A stretch of DNA of 64,000 bases from Bacteroidales bacterium (GTDB lineage Bacteria; Bacteroidota; Bacteroidia; Bacteroidales; JAAYJT01), in the NCBI GenBank assembly GCA_014860575.1, contig JACZJK010000039.1:1-64000 (forward strand), written 5' to 3'. The notes under the pieces were generated by a model. It saw nothing but the letters and a program-made list of their open reading frames with translations, was not told the origin of the DNA and did not search any database. The position numbers and the translations under genes were made by a program. This document shows positions 26,743 through 35,754 of this stretch, piece by piece; position 1 is the first letter of the stretch; every line of letters starts with the position of its first letter.

Positions 26743-27576
26743 ATGAATACGATAAATAAATTCAGGAAAATGCAATTCAGTTATCTACTGCTCCTTTCAT
26801 TTCTTGCATTCCCAAGCTGCGAACGCGACGATTTTCAGAAACTGGACGAACGCAAGTGGGAACTCGTTTGGAGCGATGATTTTAACGGCACTGCCGGAGA
26901 ATTGCCCGATGCCTCTAAATGGGGTTTTGATCTGGGAACCGGGCAAGATGGCTGGGGGAACCAGGAATTGCAGAATTATACCAACGATCCGGCCAACGTA
27001 TCGCTTGATGGTGAAGGCAAACTTGTAATCACAGCAATAAAAAGTGGCAACAGTTTTACATCGGCCAGAATTAAAACACAAGGTTTGTTTTCGCAACAAT
27101 ATGGCCGTTTTGAAGCCAGGTTGAAAACCCCCTATGGCCCTGGTTTGTGGCCTGCATTCTGGATGCTTGGCAACAACATTGAAACCGTTGGCTGGCCCCA
27201 ATGTGGTGAAATAGACATCATGGAACTCAGGGGGCAGCAGCCTCATATCGTTCATGGTACTATTCACGGTCCTGGATATTCAGGTGGGAATCCGGTAACA
27301 AAGAATTACACGTTGAACAATGCTCGCTTTGATACCGACTTCAACATTTTCGCCATTGAATGGGATGAAAATAAAATAGACTTTTTCGTAAATGATTATT
27401 TGTATCAACGCATCACACCAGATGATGTACCAGGTGAATGGGTGTATGACCAGCCTTTCTTTATTCTCCTGAATGTGGCAGTTGGAGGTAATTATGTTGG
27501 ATTTCCGCTTCCACAAACACCTTTCCCGCAAAAAATGATAATTGATTATGTAAGAGTTTATAAAAAAGCAAGCTGA
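26743..27576 (+). CDS. GH16 laminarinase-type endo-beta-1,3-glucanase lipoprotein
   Basis: 277 residues; lipobox LAFPSC (Cys26). An internal ATG at codon 10 (26770) would also give a valid lipoprotein leader. It is a single GH16 domain: WGNQELQNYTND near the start, LWPAFWMLGNN, and the catalytic GEIDIMELRG (nucleophile E156, D158, acid/base E161). It lacks the PKD spacers of the GH16 at 11858, so it may act closer to the membrane or in the periplasm. It would cut internal beta-1,3 bonds in laminarin-like glucans. It lies between the binding lipoprotein and the GH17 gene in a tight same-strand run. Confidence 0.93.
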   Translation: MNTINKFRKMQFSYLLLLSFLAFPSCERDDFQKLDERKWELVWSDDFNGTAGELPDASKWGFDLGTGQDGWGNQELQNYTNDPANVSLDGEGKLVITAIKSGNSFTSARIKTQGLFSQQYGRFEARLKTPYGPGLWPAFWMLGNNIETVGWPQCGEIDIMELRGQQPHIVHGTIHGPGYSGGNPVTKNYTLNNARFDTDFNIFAIEWDENKIDFFVNDYLYQRITPDDVPGEWVYDQPFFILLNVAVGGNYVGFPLPQTPFPQKMIIDYVRVYKKAS

Positions 27577-27649
27577 CAGTGTCAAAGCAACTGTAATCAA
27601 TTTATGTTATTACTTATTCCGGACGAACCAACAAAACGAGAAATACAAT

Positions 27650-28927
27650 ATGAAAAGAATTTTACCCTTTCTGATTTCACTATTAGCAGCTCTGCTGGTG
27701 ATCTCCTGCACTCAAAGCCCGGATCACACAGGTAAAACGGCAGCTGAGATATTAGGTAATCCCGGGTACCAGGCAATTTCTTATGGTGGTTATCGTGAGA
27801 TCACCAGGGACATTCAGCCCACTATTCCTCAGCTAAAAGAAGACATGAAAATTTTGTCAGCGCTGGGAATTAAGCTTTTGCGAACCTATAATGTGTATTA
27901 TGATGAAACAGCCAATCTGCTGGATGCAATCAGCCAACTTAAGCAGCAAGACCCTGAATTTGAGATGTATCTGATGCTGGGCGTCTGGATTGATTGCAAA
28001 AACGCCTTTACCGATCTGCCGGATCGTATCCGTCATGAAGAAAGCGAAGAGAATGCCGGCGAAATTGCCCGCGCTGTTGAGTTGGCAAAGAAATATCCTG
28101 ACATCGTTAAAATCATTGCGGTAGGCAACGAGGCCATGGTGCACTGGGCCTGGAATTATTATGTTGAACCCGGTATCATACTGAAATGGGTGAATCATTT
28201 GCAGGAACTGAAAAAAGCTGGCGACTTGCCGGAAACTCTGTGGATCACAAGCTCCGACAATTTTGCATCCTGGGGCGGTGGCGGCAGCGAGTACCATAAT
28301 GAAGACCTCAAAGAACTCATCAAGGCGGTGGACTTTATCTCCATGCACACCTATCCCATGCACGATACGCATTACAATCCTGATTTCTGGGGAGTGCGGG
28401 ACGAAGAAGAAAATCTTCCGGATCTGGAAAAAACCCATGCAGCCATGCAGCGTGCGCATGATTACGCTAAAACTCAATACCAAAGTGTAGTGGACTATAT
28501 GCAAAGTCTTGGCATAAACAAACCGGTGCATATCGGCGAAACCGGCTGGTCAACACAATCCAATGAGCATTATGGCGATGAAGGTTCCCGGGCAACAGAT
28601 GAGTATAAATCAGCTCTGTATCACCAGCTCACACGCGAATGGACGGATAAAGCGGGTATTACTTGTTTCTATTTCATTGGTTTTGACGAACAATGGAAGG
28701 ATGCCGCCAATCCCCTGGGTTCGGAAAATCATTTTGGGCTGATCAACCTGCAGGCACAAGCAAAATATGCTTTGTGGGATTTGGTAGATGCCGGAATATT
28801 CGAAGGTTTGACCCGCGATGGGCAGCCCATCACCAAAACATTTAACGGCGACAAGCAAGCGATGATGAAAACCGTGAAGGTTCCACCAACCGACATAGAA
28901 ATTCAGGCGCGCAAAACACAAAACTAA
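27650..28927 (+). CDS. GH17 beta-1,3-glucan-active lipoprotein
   Basis: 425 residues; lipobox LLVISC (Cys20). The TIM barrel starts ISYGGYREITRD with the ILSALGIKLLRTYNVYY strand usual in GH17. AVGNEAMVHW gives acid/base E161 and HIGETGWSTQ gives nucleophile E297. GH17 enzymes cleave or transglycosylate beta-1,3-glucans. As a lipoprotein beside GH16 and GH30 it probably works on laminarin fragments at the surface or in the periplasm. Two further GH17 proteins without export signals are encoded at 31937 and 32838. Confidence 0.9.
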   Translation: MKRILPFLISLLAALLVISCTQSPDHTGKTAAEILGNPGYQAISYGGYREITRDIQPTIPQLKEDMKILSALGIKLLRTYNVYYDETANLLDAISQLKQQDPEFEMYLMLGVWIDCKNAFTDLPDRIRHEESEENAGEIARAVELAKKYPDIVKIIAVGNEAMVHWAWNYYVEPGIILKWVNHLQELKKAGDLPETLWITSSDNFASWGGGGSEYHNEDLKELIKAVDFISMHTYPMHDTHYNPDFWGVRDEEENLPDLEKTHAAMQRAHDYAKTQYQSVVDYMQSLGINKPVHIGETGWSTQSNEHYGDEGSRATDEYKSALYHQLTREWTDKAGITCFYFIGFDEQWKDAANPLGSENHFGLINLQAQAKYALWDLVDAGIFEGLTRDGQPITKTFNGDKQAMMKTVKVPPTDIEIQARKTQN

Positions 28928-28933
28928 AACACG

Positions 28934-30436
28934 ATGAAAATAAACTTTAAAATCCCGGCAGTACTTTTTCTCTTACTAATCCTGATAAGCAGTTGTATGA
29001 GCCAGAAAAAAATGGACGCAGATATTTTTGAAACTTCCGAAAGCGGGAACAAACTCACCAAAATGACCGAATTCCCGGAAACAGAAGCGAAAGCTGAAAT
29101 CTCGCTATTACCTGACGAAAAATTCCAGACCATCACCGGATTTGGCGGTTCCTTTACTGAAGCTTCCGCCTACCTGCTCAATCAGTTGAGTCTAGAAAAC
29201 CGCAACATAATCCTTGAAGCCTATTTTGGCGAATCGGGCGCCAGGTATTCGCTTACCCGAACCCATATGAACTCAAGCGATTTTTCATTAGGCAACTATT
29301 CTTATGCATCGGTGGAAAATGATATGGAACTAAAACATTTCTCCATTGAGGAAGATATGGACGACATCATTCCCATGATCAAAGATGCCATGGCCATTTC
29401 AAAAGATGGGTTCAAAATTATTTCATCACCCTGGTCTGCCCCGCCCTGGATGAAGGATAACAAAGACTGGAAGGGTGGGAAATTACTACCTGAATATTAC
29501 GACACCTGGGCTTTGTTTTTCTCCAAATACCTTGATGCCTACCGCACACAAGGCATTGAAATCTGGGCTATTACGGTTGAGAACGAACCCCTGGGCAACG
29601 ACAGCAATTGGGAAAGCATGCATTTTACACCTCAGGAGCAAAATGATTTTGTGATAAACCATTTAGGCCCAAAACTCAGGGCTGACGGGCAAGAGGTAAA
29701 GATCTTCGGTTTCGATCAGAACCGCGATGATGAAATGATAAAGTGGGTGGATGTGATGTATGACGATGAAATAGCACGGGATTTCTACGATGGCACTGCC
29801 GTACATTGGTATGCCAGTACTTATGATTTCTTTCCTGATGCGCTGCAGTATGCTCATCAAAAAGCTCCTGACAAACACCTGATAAACACCGAAGCTTGTG
29901 TGGATGCTGAAGTTCCCAAATGGCAGGACGATGCCTGGTACTGGTCCAAAGAAGCTACCGACTGGGGCTGGGACTGGGCACCGGAACAACACAAATACCG
30001 CCACCCAAAGTATGTACCTGTATTCAGGTATGCCCGCGATATAATCGGATGCCTCAACAATTGGGTTGATGGCTGGGTTGACTGGAACATGGTACTTAAC
30101 AGGCAGGGTGGCCCCAATTGGGCCAACAATTGGTGCGTAGCCCCTGTGATTGTGGACCCTGATCAGGATGAAGTGTATTTCACGCCCTTGTATTACACAC
30201 TGGCACATTTCAGCAGGTTTATAAGACCAGGCGCCGTCAGGATTGGGTTCGAAAATCCGGATGAAGACCTGATGGTAACTGCCGCTCAGAATCCTGATGG
30301 CAGTATTGCGGTCGTCATTTTTAATCCTAACGAAGAAGAAAAAGGAATTAAACTATCGCTGCAGGAAAAATCAATGGATTTTGCCATCAGCGGAAAAGCA
30401 GTTCAAACTATTTTAATTCCGGGATCACAAAAATAA
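28934..30436 (+). CDS. GH30-family beta-glucosidase/beta-1,6-glucanase lipoprotein
   Basis: 500 residues; lipobox ILISSC (Cys21). TITGFGGSFTEASAYLLNQL and YSLTRTHMNSSDFSLGNY are classic GH30 segments. ITVENEPLG contains acid/base E218 and LINTEACVDAE the nucleophile E320; a C-terminal beta-sandwich wraps the barrel (~430-500). Starts 6 bp after the GH17 stop. GH30 members of Bacteroidota glucan loci commonly hydrolyse beta-1,6-linked glucose; removal of laminarin side branches is the likely task. Glucosylceramidase-type annotation reflects the family, not this context. Confidence 0.9.
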   Translation: MKINFKIPAVLFLLLILISSCMSQKKMDADIFETSESGNKLTKMTEFPETEAKAEISLLPDEKFQTITGFGGSFTEASAYLLNQLSLENRNIILEAYFGESGARYSLTRTHMNSSDFSLGNYSYASVENDMELKHFSIEEDMDDIIPMIKDAMAISKDGFKIISSPWSAPPWMKDNKDWKGGKLLPEYYDTWALFFSKYLDAYRTQGIEIWAITVENEPLGNDSNWESMHFTPQEQNDFVINHLGPKLRADGQEVKIFGFDQNRDDEMIKWVDVMYDDEIARDFYDGTAVHWYASTYDFFPDALQYAHQKAPDKHLINTEACVDAEVPKWQDDAWYWSKEATDWGWDWAPEQHKYRHPKYVPVFRYARDIIGCLNNWVDGWVDWNMVLNRQGGPNWANNWCVAPVIVDPDQDEVYFTPLYYTLAHFSRFIRPGAVRIGFENPDEDLMVTAAQNPDGSIAVVIFNPNEEEKGIKLSLQEKSMDFAISGKAVQTILIPGSQK

Positions 30437-30470
30437 ACCAGCCATTATTTACTCACGAAAACTACTAGCC

Positions 30471-31901
30471 ATGTCAGCTTACGCTACACCCTTAAAAGAC
30501 AAAGTCCCATTGGGACAAAAAGCCGCCTTTGGGGCTGGCCACTTAGTCAACAACTTACTACCAGGTTCTTTAGGCGTTTTCGCTTTCTTTTTGCTAACGG
30601 CCTTTGGAATGGATCCCTTCCTGGCCGGTTTGCTTGGCGGTTTGCCGCGATTTTTTGATGCCATTACTGACCCTATCATGGGCTATATTTCGGATAATAC
30701 CAAATCGAGATTTGGTCGCAGGAAACCATATATTTTTATCGGAGCTATTCTCAGCGGTATTTTGTTTGCCGTTTTATGGCAACTCTATCCGGACAATTCA
30801 CAGCTATACAATTTCTGGTATTTCCTGATTTTTTCAATGATATACCTGATTGGCAACACCATGTTTTCCACCCCGCTCATTGGATTGGGCTATGAAATGA
30901 CCTTTGATTACAATGAAAGAACCCGTTTGATGGGTTTTTCACAAACCCTTGGGCAAGTAGCCTGGATGATCGTTCCCTGGTTTTGGGTATTGATCGCTAA
31001 TCCTGATTTATTTGAAACCCAGGCAATAGGTGTACGAAGGCTTTCGGTCATTGTCGGAGCCGCCTGCATGATCCTCGGTTTAATGCCGGCTTTATTCTGC
31101 AAAGAAATTGACCAGGCCAACCTGACAAACCGCGACGATCTTACCTTAAAAAATATTGCCCGGAATTTCAAGGGCTTGTTGAAGGGAATGAAGCAGGTGT
31201 TCAGGAATGCTCCTTTTGTGAAGCTTTGCGGAGCAACATTTTTGGTCTTCAACGGATTCCAGATGGTGGCATCATTCAGCTACTTCATCATTGTTTTTTA
31301 TATGTTCAAGGGCGATTACGGCCTGGCAGGAACATGGCCGGCATGGTTCTCAACAATCAGCGCTGTAACAACTGCCTTTTTGATCATCCCGCTTATCACA
31401 TGGATGTCGAACCGCTGGGGTAAAAGAAATGCATTTATAATTTCAACAGCCATCTCGATGGTAGGTTATGCCCTGAAATGGTGGGGCTTCAATCCTGAAA
31501 ACCCATGGATGATCTTCATGCCCATTCCTTTGATGGTGTTTGGTATTGGCGGCCTTTTTACCCTGATGATGAGCATGACCGCAGATGTTTGCGATCTGGA
31601 TGAGCTTACTAATGGAATGCCAAGAAAAGAAGGAACATTTGGTGCTATTTACTGGTGGATGGTGAAGTTGGGCCAGGGCCTGGCACTTGTATTGGGTGGT
31701 CTGGTTCTCAAGCTGGTTGGCTTTGACCAAAATGCTGCACAACAAACAGCCGATACCATCACCAACCTCAGACTCGCTGATATTATTGTTCCGGCATTCA
31801 CCGCCGGGCTTGCCATTATAGTAATGTGGAAATATGATATGACCGAAGAAAAGGCAAGAGGTATCAAAGATGAGTTGGTGAAAAGAAGAGGAGAGTTGTA
31901 A
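30471..31901 (+). CDS. Second GPH-family (MelB-like) symporter
   Basis: 476 residues, about 12 membrane segments. RFFDAITDPIMGYISDNTKS followed by RFGRRKPYIF is the GPH/MelB loop 2-3 signature, and ADVCDLDELTNGMPRKEGTF is the matching helix-10/11 motif. It starts 34 bp after the GH30 stop and is followed by two leaderless GH17 genes, which suggests it imports short beta-glucans for those cytosolic enzymes. By eye it is only distantly similar to the symporter at 20048, so the two may have different chain-length or linkage preference. Confidence 0.9.
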   Translation: MSAYATPLKDKVPLGQKAAFGAGHLVNNLLPGSLGVFAFFLLTAFGMDPFLAGLLGGLPRFFDAITDPIMGYISDNTKSRFGRRKPYIFIGAILSGILFAVLWQLYPDNSQLYNFWYFLIFSMIYLIGNTMFSTPLIGLGYEMTFDYNERTRLMGFSQTLGQVAWMIVPWFWVLIANPDLFETQAIGVRRLSVIVGAACMILGLMPALFCKEIDQANLTNRDDLTLKNIARNFKGLLKGMKQVFRNAPFVKLCGATFLVFNGFQMVASFSYFIIVFYMFKGDYGLAGTWPAWFSTISAVTTAFLIIPLITWMSNRWGKRNAFIISTAISMVGYALKWWGFNPENPWMIFMPIPLMVFGIGGLFTLMMSMTADVCDLDELTNGMPRKEGTFGAIYWWMVKLGQGLALVLGGLVLKLVGFDQNAAQQTADTITNLRLADIIVPAFTAGLAIIVMWKYDMTEEKARGIKDELVKRRGEL

Positions 31902-31936
31902 TACTTAGATAATCATAAATTCAACAATTAACGAAT

Positions 31937-32872
31937 ATGTCGTACAGAGCAGAAAGGTATTTGAAATTCAGGGAATCCGGGTTGATTCCGAAAGAAAGCT
32001 TTTTTGATGATAAAACCGGTGATGAGGTCAGGGATTTATTCCTTGAGATCCTTTACGGTGGTGTGCATGGCTTCTGCTTCAGTCTTTACGAAGACGGCCA
32101 GAAACCCGGAGATATAATCCCGGAAGAACAGATAAGACGCAGGATGAAAATTCTGCAGCCCTACACCAAGTGGATCCGTTCATTCTCATGCATCGAGGGA
32201 AATGAAAAGATTCCCAGGATTGCCAAAGAATTTGGGATCAAAACACTGGTAGGCGCCTGGCTGGGAAAAGAAGAGGATAAAAACCAACAGGAAATCGAGA
32301 ATCTGATTCAACTGGCCAAAGATGGTTTTGTTGATATAGCCGCTGTTGGCAATGAAGTGCTGTACCGGCATGATCTATCAGAAGAAGAATTGCTGGATTA
32401 CATCCATAGGGTAAAAAAAGAAATCCCCGAAATCCCGGTAGGTTATGTTGATGCTTACTATGAATTTGCCCAGCGTCCAGCTTTGGCCGATGCCTGCGAT
32501 GTGATTTTAAGCAATTGCTATCCTTTCTGGGAAGGTACCGATTTCAAATATTCGTTGGAGCACATGAGGCAAATGTTTCATCAAGCTACACTGGCCGGAA
32601 AAGGCAAAAAGGTCATCATCACCGAAACAGGTTGGCCAAGTAAAGGTGAGAGCCTTGGTAGTTCAATCCCAACTCAACTGAATGCCATTAAATATTTCAT
32701 CAACACCCAGTTATGGGCGATTGATGAAAATATTGAAGTGTTCTATTTTTCCTCATTTGATGAATCGTGGAAAATTGGAAATGAAGGAGAGGTTGGCGCT
32801 TATTGGGGAGTTTGGGATCGCTATGAGAAATTAAAATATGCCAATGAAAGCTTTTCAAAAATTGAAAATTGA
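31937..32872 (+). CDS. Cytosolic GH17-family protein
   Basis: 311 residues with no signal peptide or lipobox. The barrel has AAVGNEVLYR (acid/base candidate E140) and IITETGWPSKG (nucleophile candidate E230), both GH17 hallmarks, with FYFSSFDESWK near the end. GH17 enzymes are usually exported, so the lack of a leader here and in the next, overlapping gene is notable. A role in trimming or transglycosylating imported beta-1,3-glucooligosaccharides ahead of phosphorolysis is the simplest idea. The last 35 bp overlap the next gene's start, implying translational coupling. Confidence 0.85.
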   Translation: MSYRAERYLKFRESGLIPKESFFDDKTGDEVRDLFLEILYGGVHGFCFSLYEDGQKPGDIIPEEQIRRRMKILQPYTKWIRSFSCIEGNEKIPRIAKEFGIKTLVGAWLGKEEDKNQQEIENLIQLAKDGFVDIAAVGNEVLYRHDLSEEELLDYIHRVKKEIPEIPVGYVDAYYEFAQRPALADACDVILSNCYPFWEGTDFKYSLEHMRQMFHQATLAGKGKKVIITETGWPSKGESLGSSIPTQLNAIKYFINTQLWAIDENIEVFYFSSFDESWKIGNEGEVGAYWGVWDRYEKLKYANESFSKIEN

Positions 32873-33776
32873 TCCCGGAAGGGCAATTTGTTATTCAGGT
32901 TTCAGGCAGGGCCAGCATCCTGGCGGAATTTATCCGTCCTATGAGCAAGTAAAGGAAGATTTGTTACTCCTTCATGGGCACTGGAAGTATTTACGCCTTT
33001 TTGACTGCGATCAGCATGCTGAAACTGTACTGGATGTGATCAACAAAGAAAAGCTGGATTTCCGGCTGATGTTGGGAGCCTATATTGGCGCTGAAATGAA
33101 CAACTTTAATTGCCCCTGGAATGGCGGCGTCTATTCAGAGGAACGACTGGAATTAAACAGGGTTCACAACCAAAACAGCATCAACAGGCTGATTGAACTC
33201 GCAAATCAATACCCGGATTTAATTTTTTCTGCGTCAGTCGGAAATGAGGCATGTGTGGAGTGGACTGACCATTTCGTTCCAGAAAGAAAAGTTCTTAATT
33301 TTGTAAAACAAGTAAAAGGAAAAATTCAGCAGCCTGTTACATTTTGTGAGAATTATGTTGCCTGGCTCGTAAAACTTGGAAAAGTAGCAGCAGAAGTAGA
33401 TTTCATTTCTATACATACTTATCCGGTTTGGGAATACAAGCACATTAATGATGCACTGGATTACACAAAGGAAAATTATTACTCAGTAGTAAAAAAGTAC
33501 CCCGATAAACCGGTGGTGATTACTGAGGCAGGTTGGGCAACCAGTTCAAACGGAAGAGGCATCCATCCCGAAAATGTTAATGAAGAATACCAGAAGATGT
33601 ACTTTGAAATGTTGATGGATTGGACGGAGAAAGAAGGTATCCCAACCTTTTTCTTTGAAGCCTTCGATGAAACATGGAAAGGTTCTCCTGAACCCCTGGA
33701 GCCTGAAAAACATTGGGGTTTGTTTAAAATTGACCGAACACAAAAACTAGCTATCAAGCATTTGCTTCCAATATAA
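32838..33776 (+). CDS. Second cytosolic GH17-family protein, overlapping its neighbour
   Basis: 312 residues from ATG 32838 (ATG 32844 is also in frame), no export signal. ASVGNEACVEW (acid/base candidate E137) and VITEAGWATSS (nucleophile candidate E230) match GH17, and FFFEAFDETWKGSPEPLEPE matches the end of the lipoprotein GH17. The overlap with the preceding GH17 gene and equal length suggest an old tandem duplication and perhaps a two-subunit or sequential pair. The substrate is inferred to be imported beta-1,3-glucan fragments. Confidence 0.83.
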   Translation: MPMKAFQKLKIDPGRAICYSGFRQGQHPGGIYPSYEQVKEDLLLLHGHWKYLRLFDCDQHAETVLDVINKEKLDFRLMLGAYIGAEMNNFNCPWNGGVYSEERLELNRVHNQNSINRLIELANQYPDLIFSASVGNEACVEWTDHFVPERKVLNFVKQVKGKIQQPVTFCENYVAWLVKLGKVAAEVDFISIHTYPVWEYKHINDALDYTKENYYSVVKKYPDKPVVITEAGWATSSNGRGIHPENVNEEYQKMYFEMLMDWTEKEGIPTFFFEAFDETWKGSPEPLEPEKHWGLFKIDRTQKLAIKHLLPI

Positions 33777-33847
33777 AAACAATAAAATGTCTATTGAAAG
33801 GAGTAGGCAAAAAATTCAAATATTTATTAACTACTAATTCAATCATT

Positions 33848-35662
33848 ATGAAAAAGTTTACAATTATTTTTTTGATGCTATCTGCATCAGTAAGTTTCGC
33901 TCAAAATGCACCCATCAATTTCGAACCGGGTGGTCAGGGAGCCGATTGGACATGGACTGTTTTTGAAAACGCCACCAATCCTCCGGTTGAAATCATTGCA
34001 AATCCAAATCCAGCCGGAATTAACACTTCGGCAACAGTTGCCAAATTTACTGCATTGCAAATTGGACAACCCTGGGCGGGTTGCGAATCAGCACATGGCA
34101 ATGACGATCTTGGCCCATTTGTGTTGGACGCTACAAATTCCCTTATCAAGATCATGGTTTGGAAACCTGTAATCAGCGATGTTGGAATCAAGTTGGTTGC
34201 AGCCTCCGGATGGGCTCAACCAGAAATAAAAGTTGCCAACACATTGGTTAACCAGTGGGAAGAGCTTACCTTTAATTTTTCTGCTTATCCAAATCCTCCT
34301 GGCTCAGAGGGACAATATGATCAGATCGTAATATTCCCGGATTTTGATTTATCGGGCAGAACCCAGGACAATGTATGTTATTTCGATAACATTTCATTTA
34401 ATCCAGCCGGAACTTCACCTGATGAACCAACCGTTGCAGCCCCAACACCTCCGGCTCGTGATCCCGGTGATGTGATTTCAATTTTCAGCCATGCATACAC
34501 CAATGTTTCCGGAACCGATTTTAATCCAGGCTGGGGGCAATCAACAATTGTAAGTTTCCCCCTGATCCAAGGTAATGAAACTATGAAATATGCTAATTTC
34601 AACTACCAGGGTACCCAGTTTGCCAATGCGTTAGATGTAACAGCAATGGAAACTCTACACCTTGATATGTGGACAGCAGATGCGACACTTGTTGAAATCT
34701 ACTGCATCAGCACCGGACCTGTTGAAACTGCTTATGTATTGCCCATTACACCAAGTCAATGGGTGAGTTACGACATTCCCTTATCGGCATTTACGAATGT
34801 AGACATGGCCGATCTCATCCAACTTAAATTTGCTGGTGGAAATGGTTCGCAAACCATTTACCTTGACAATCTCTACTTTTACAAATCCGGTTCAGGGCCC
34901 GGAGTCACTCCAAGGAATCCTATTGATTTTGAATCCGGTGGATATGGAGCCAATTGGACATGGACAGTTTTTGAAAACAACACCAATCCACCATTGCAAA
35001 TCATTCCAAATCCGGATCAGACAGGAAACAATACTTCTGCCACAGTTGCGAAATTTACGGCTTTGCAAGCAGGAAATCCCTGGGCGGGCGTTGAATCGGC
35101 CCATGGAGATAGCGACCTCGGACCATTTGTGCTGAATAACACGAATTCCATTATCAAGATTATGGTATGGAAACCTGTAATCAGCGATGTAGGAATCAAG
35201 TTGGTAGCTGCCACCGGTTGGGCACAACCCGAAATCAAAATAGCCAACACCCTGACCAACCAATGGGAAGAGCTTAGTTTTGATTTTTCCAGTTTTCCGA
35301 ATCCTCCGGCTTCCGAAGGTATGTATGATCAGATTGTTGTCTTCCCTGATTTTGATATGGCAGGAAGAATCCAGGACAATGTTATTTATTTCGATAACAT
35401 AACATTCAACCAGGTGGTAGGTATCAGTGATTTACGTCTCCCCAACCGTATTAATATTTATCCAAATCCTGTTAAACTAGGCGAACAGGTTTATCTCGGT
35501 TCTGAAGACGAACAGTTTGAAGTACTTGATCTGAGCGGCAGGGTGCTGATTTCAGCCAGCGCTTCTGTTATTGAGACAGATAGACTTACACAGGGAGTAT
35601 ATATCTTAAGAATTCTCAGCAAAGATGGTGAAATTCAAACACAAAAGTTAGTTGTAAACTAA
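33848..35662 (+). CDS. T9SS-exported carbohydrate-binding protein (no catalytic domain seen)
   Basis: ATG 33848 is chosen because it yields a clean signal peptide, MKKFTIIFLMLSASVSFAQ; an in-frame TTG at 33794 would add 18 residues. Mature order: jelly-roll module A (~20-190), module B (~200-350), a second module A (336 residues after the first), then a type IX secretion C-terminal sorting domain (INIYPNPV, YILRILSKDG, QKLVVN). Module A is homologous to the CBM-like domain in the lipoprotein at 8658 and module B to that at 24842. The protein would be released or anchored outside the cell to bind glucan. It is the last gene before the terminator at 35683. Confidence 0.85.
   Translation: MKKFTIIFLMLSASVSFAQNAPINFEPGGQGADWTWTVFENATNPPVEIIANPNPAGINTSATVAKFTALQIGQPWAGCESAHGNDDLGPFVLDATNSLIKIMVWKPVISDVGIKLVAASGWAQPEIKVANTLVNQWEELTFNFSAYPNPPGSEGQYDQIVIFPDFDLSGRTQDNVCYFDNISFNPAGTSPDEPTVAAPTPPARDPGDVISIFSHAYTNVSGTDFNPGWGQSTIVSFPLIQGNETMKYANFNYQGTQFANALDVTAMETLHLDMWTADATLVEIYCISTGPVETAYVLPITPSQWVSYDIPLSAFTNVDMADLIQLKFAGGNGSQTIYLDNLYFYKSGSGPGVTPRNPIDFESGGYGANWTWTVFENNTNPPLQIIPNPDQTGNNTSATVAKFTALQAGNPWAGVESAHGDSDLGPFVLNNTNSIIKIMVWKPVISDVGIKLVAATGWAQPEIKIANTLTNQWEELSFDFSSFPNPPASEGMYDQIVVFPDFDMAGRIQDNVIYFDNITFNQVVGISDLRLPNRINIYPNPVKLGEQVYLGSEDEQFEVLDLSGRVLISASASVIETDRLTQGVYILRILSKDGEIQTQKLVVN
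33909..35418 (+). repeat. Two copies of module A separated by 1008 bp (A-B-A arrangement)
   Basis: Module A copies span about 33909-34410 and 34917-35418, in register and visibly similar at DNA level (for example TGGACATGGACTGTTTTTG versus TGGACATGGACAGTTTTTG). Module B lies between them, so the duplication was not a simple tandem event or B was inserted later. Confidence 0.8.
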
Positions 35663-35682
35663 ATTAAAAACTTATAAACTTA

Positions 35683-35717
35683 ATGAGCCGTCTGTTTTAC
35701 CGACGGCTCATTTTTTT
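35683..35717 (+). terminator. Rho-independent terminator at the end of the glucan operon
   Basis: Arms ATGAGCCGTC and GACGGCTCAT pair perfectly over 10 bp around a 9-base loop and are followed by a run of seven T. It lies 20 bp after the stop of the T9SS-exported protein and separates the catabolic genes from the downstream regulator. Confidence 0.9.
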
Positions 35718-35754
35718 ACTTTCGCATGATTGAACCAGGAACAAGCGCCCCAAA

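Noticed and set aside
27857-28531. 224-codon minus-strand frame within the GH17 lipoprotein gene
   Set aside because: It lies opposite the catalytic barrel coding sequence and has no recognisable features.
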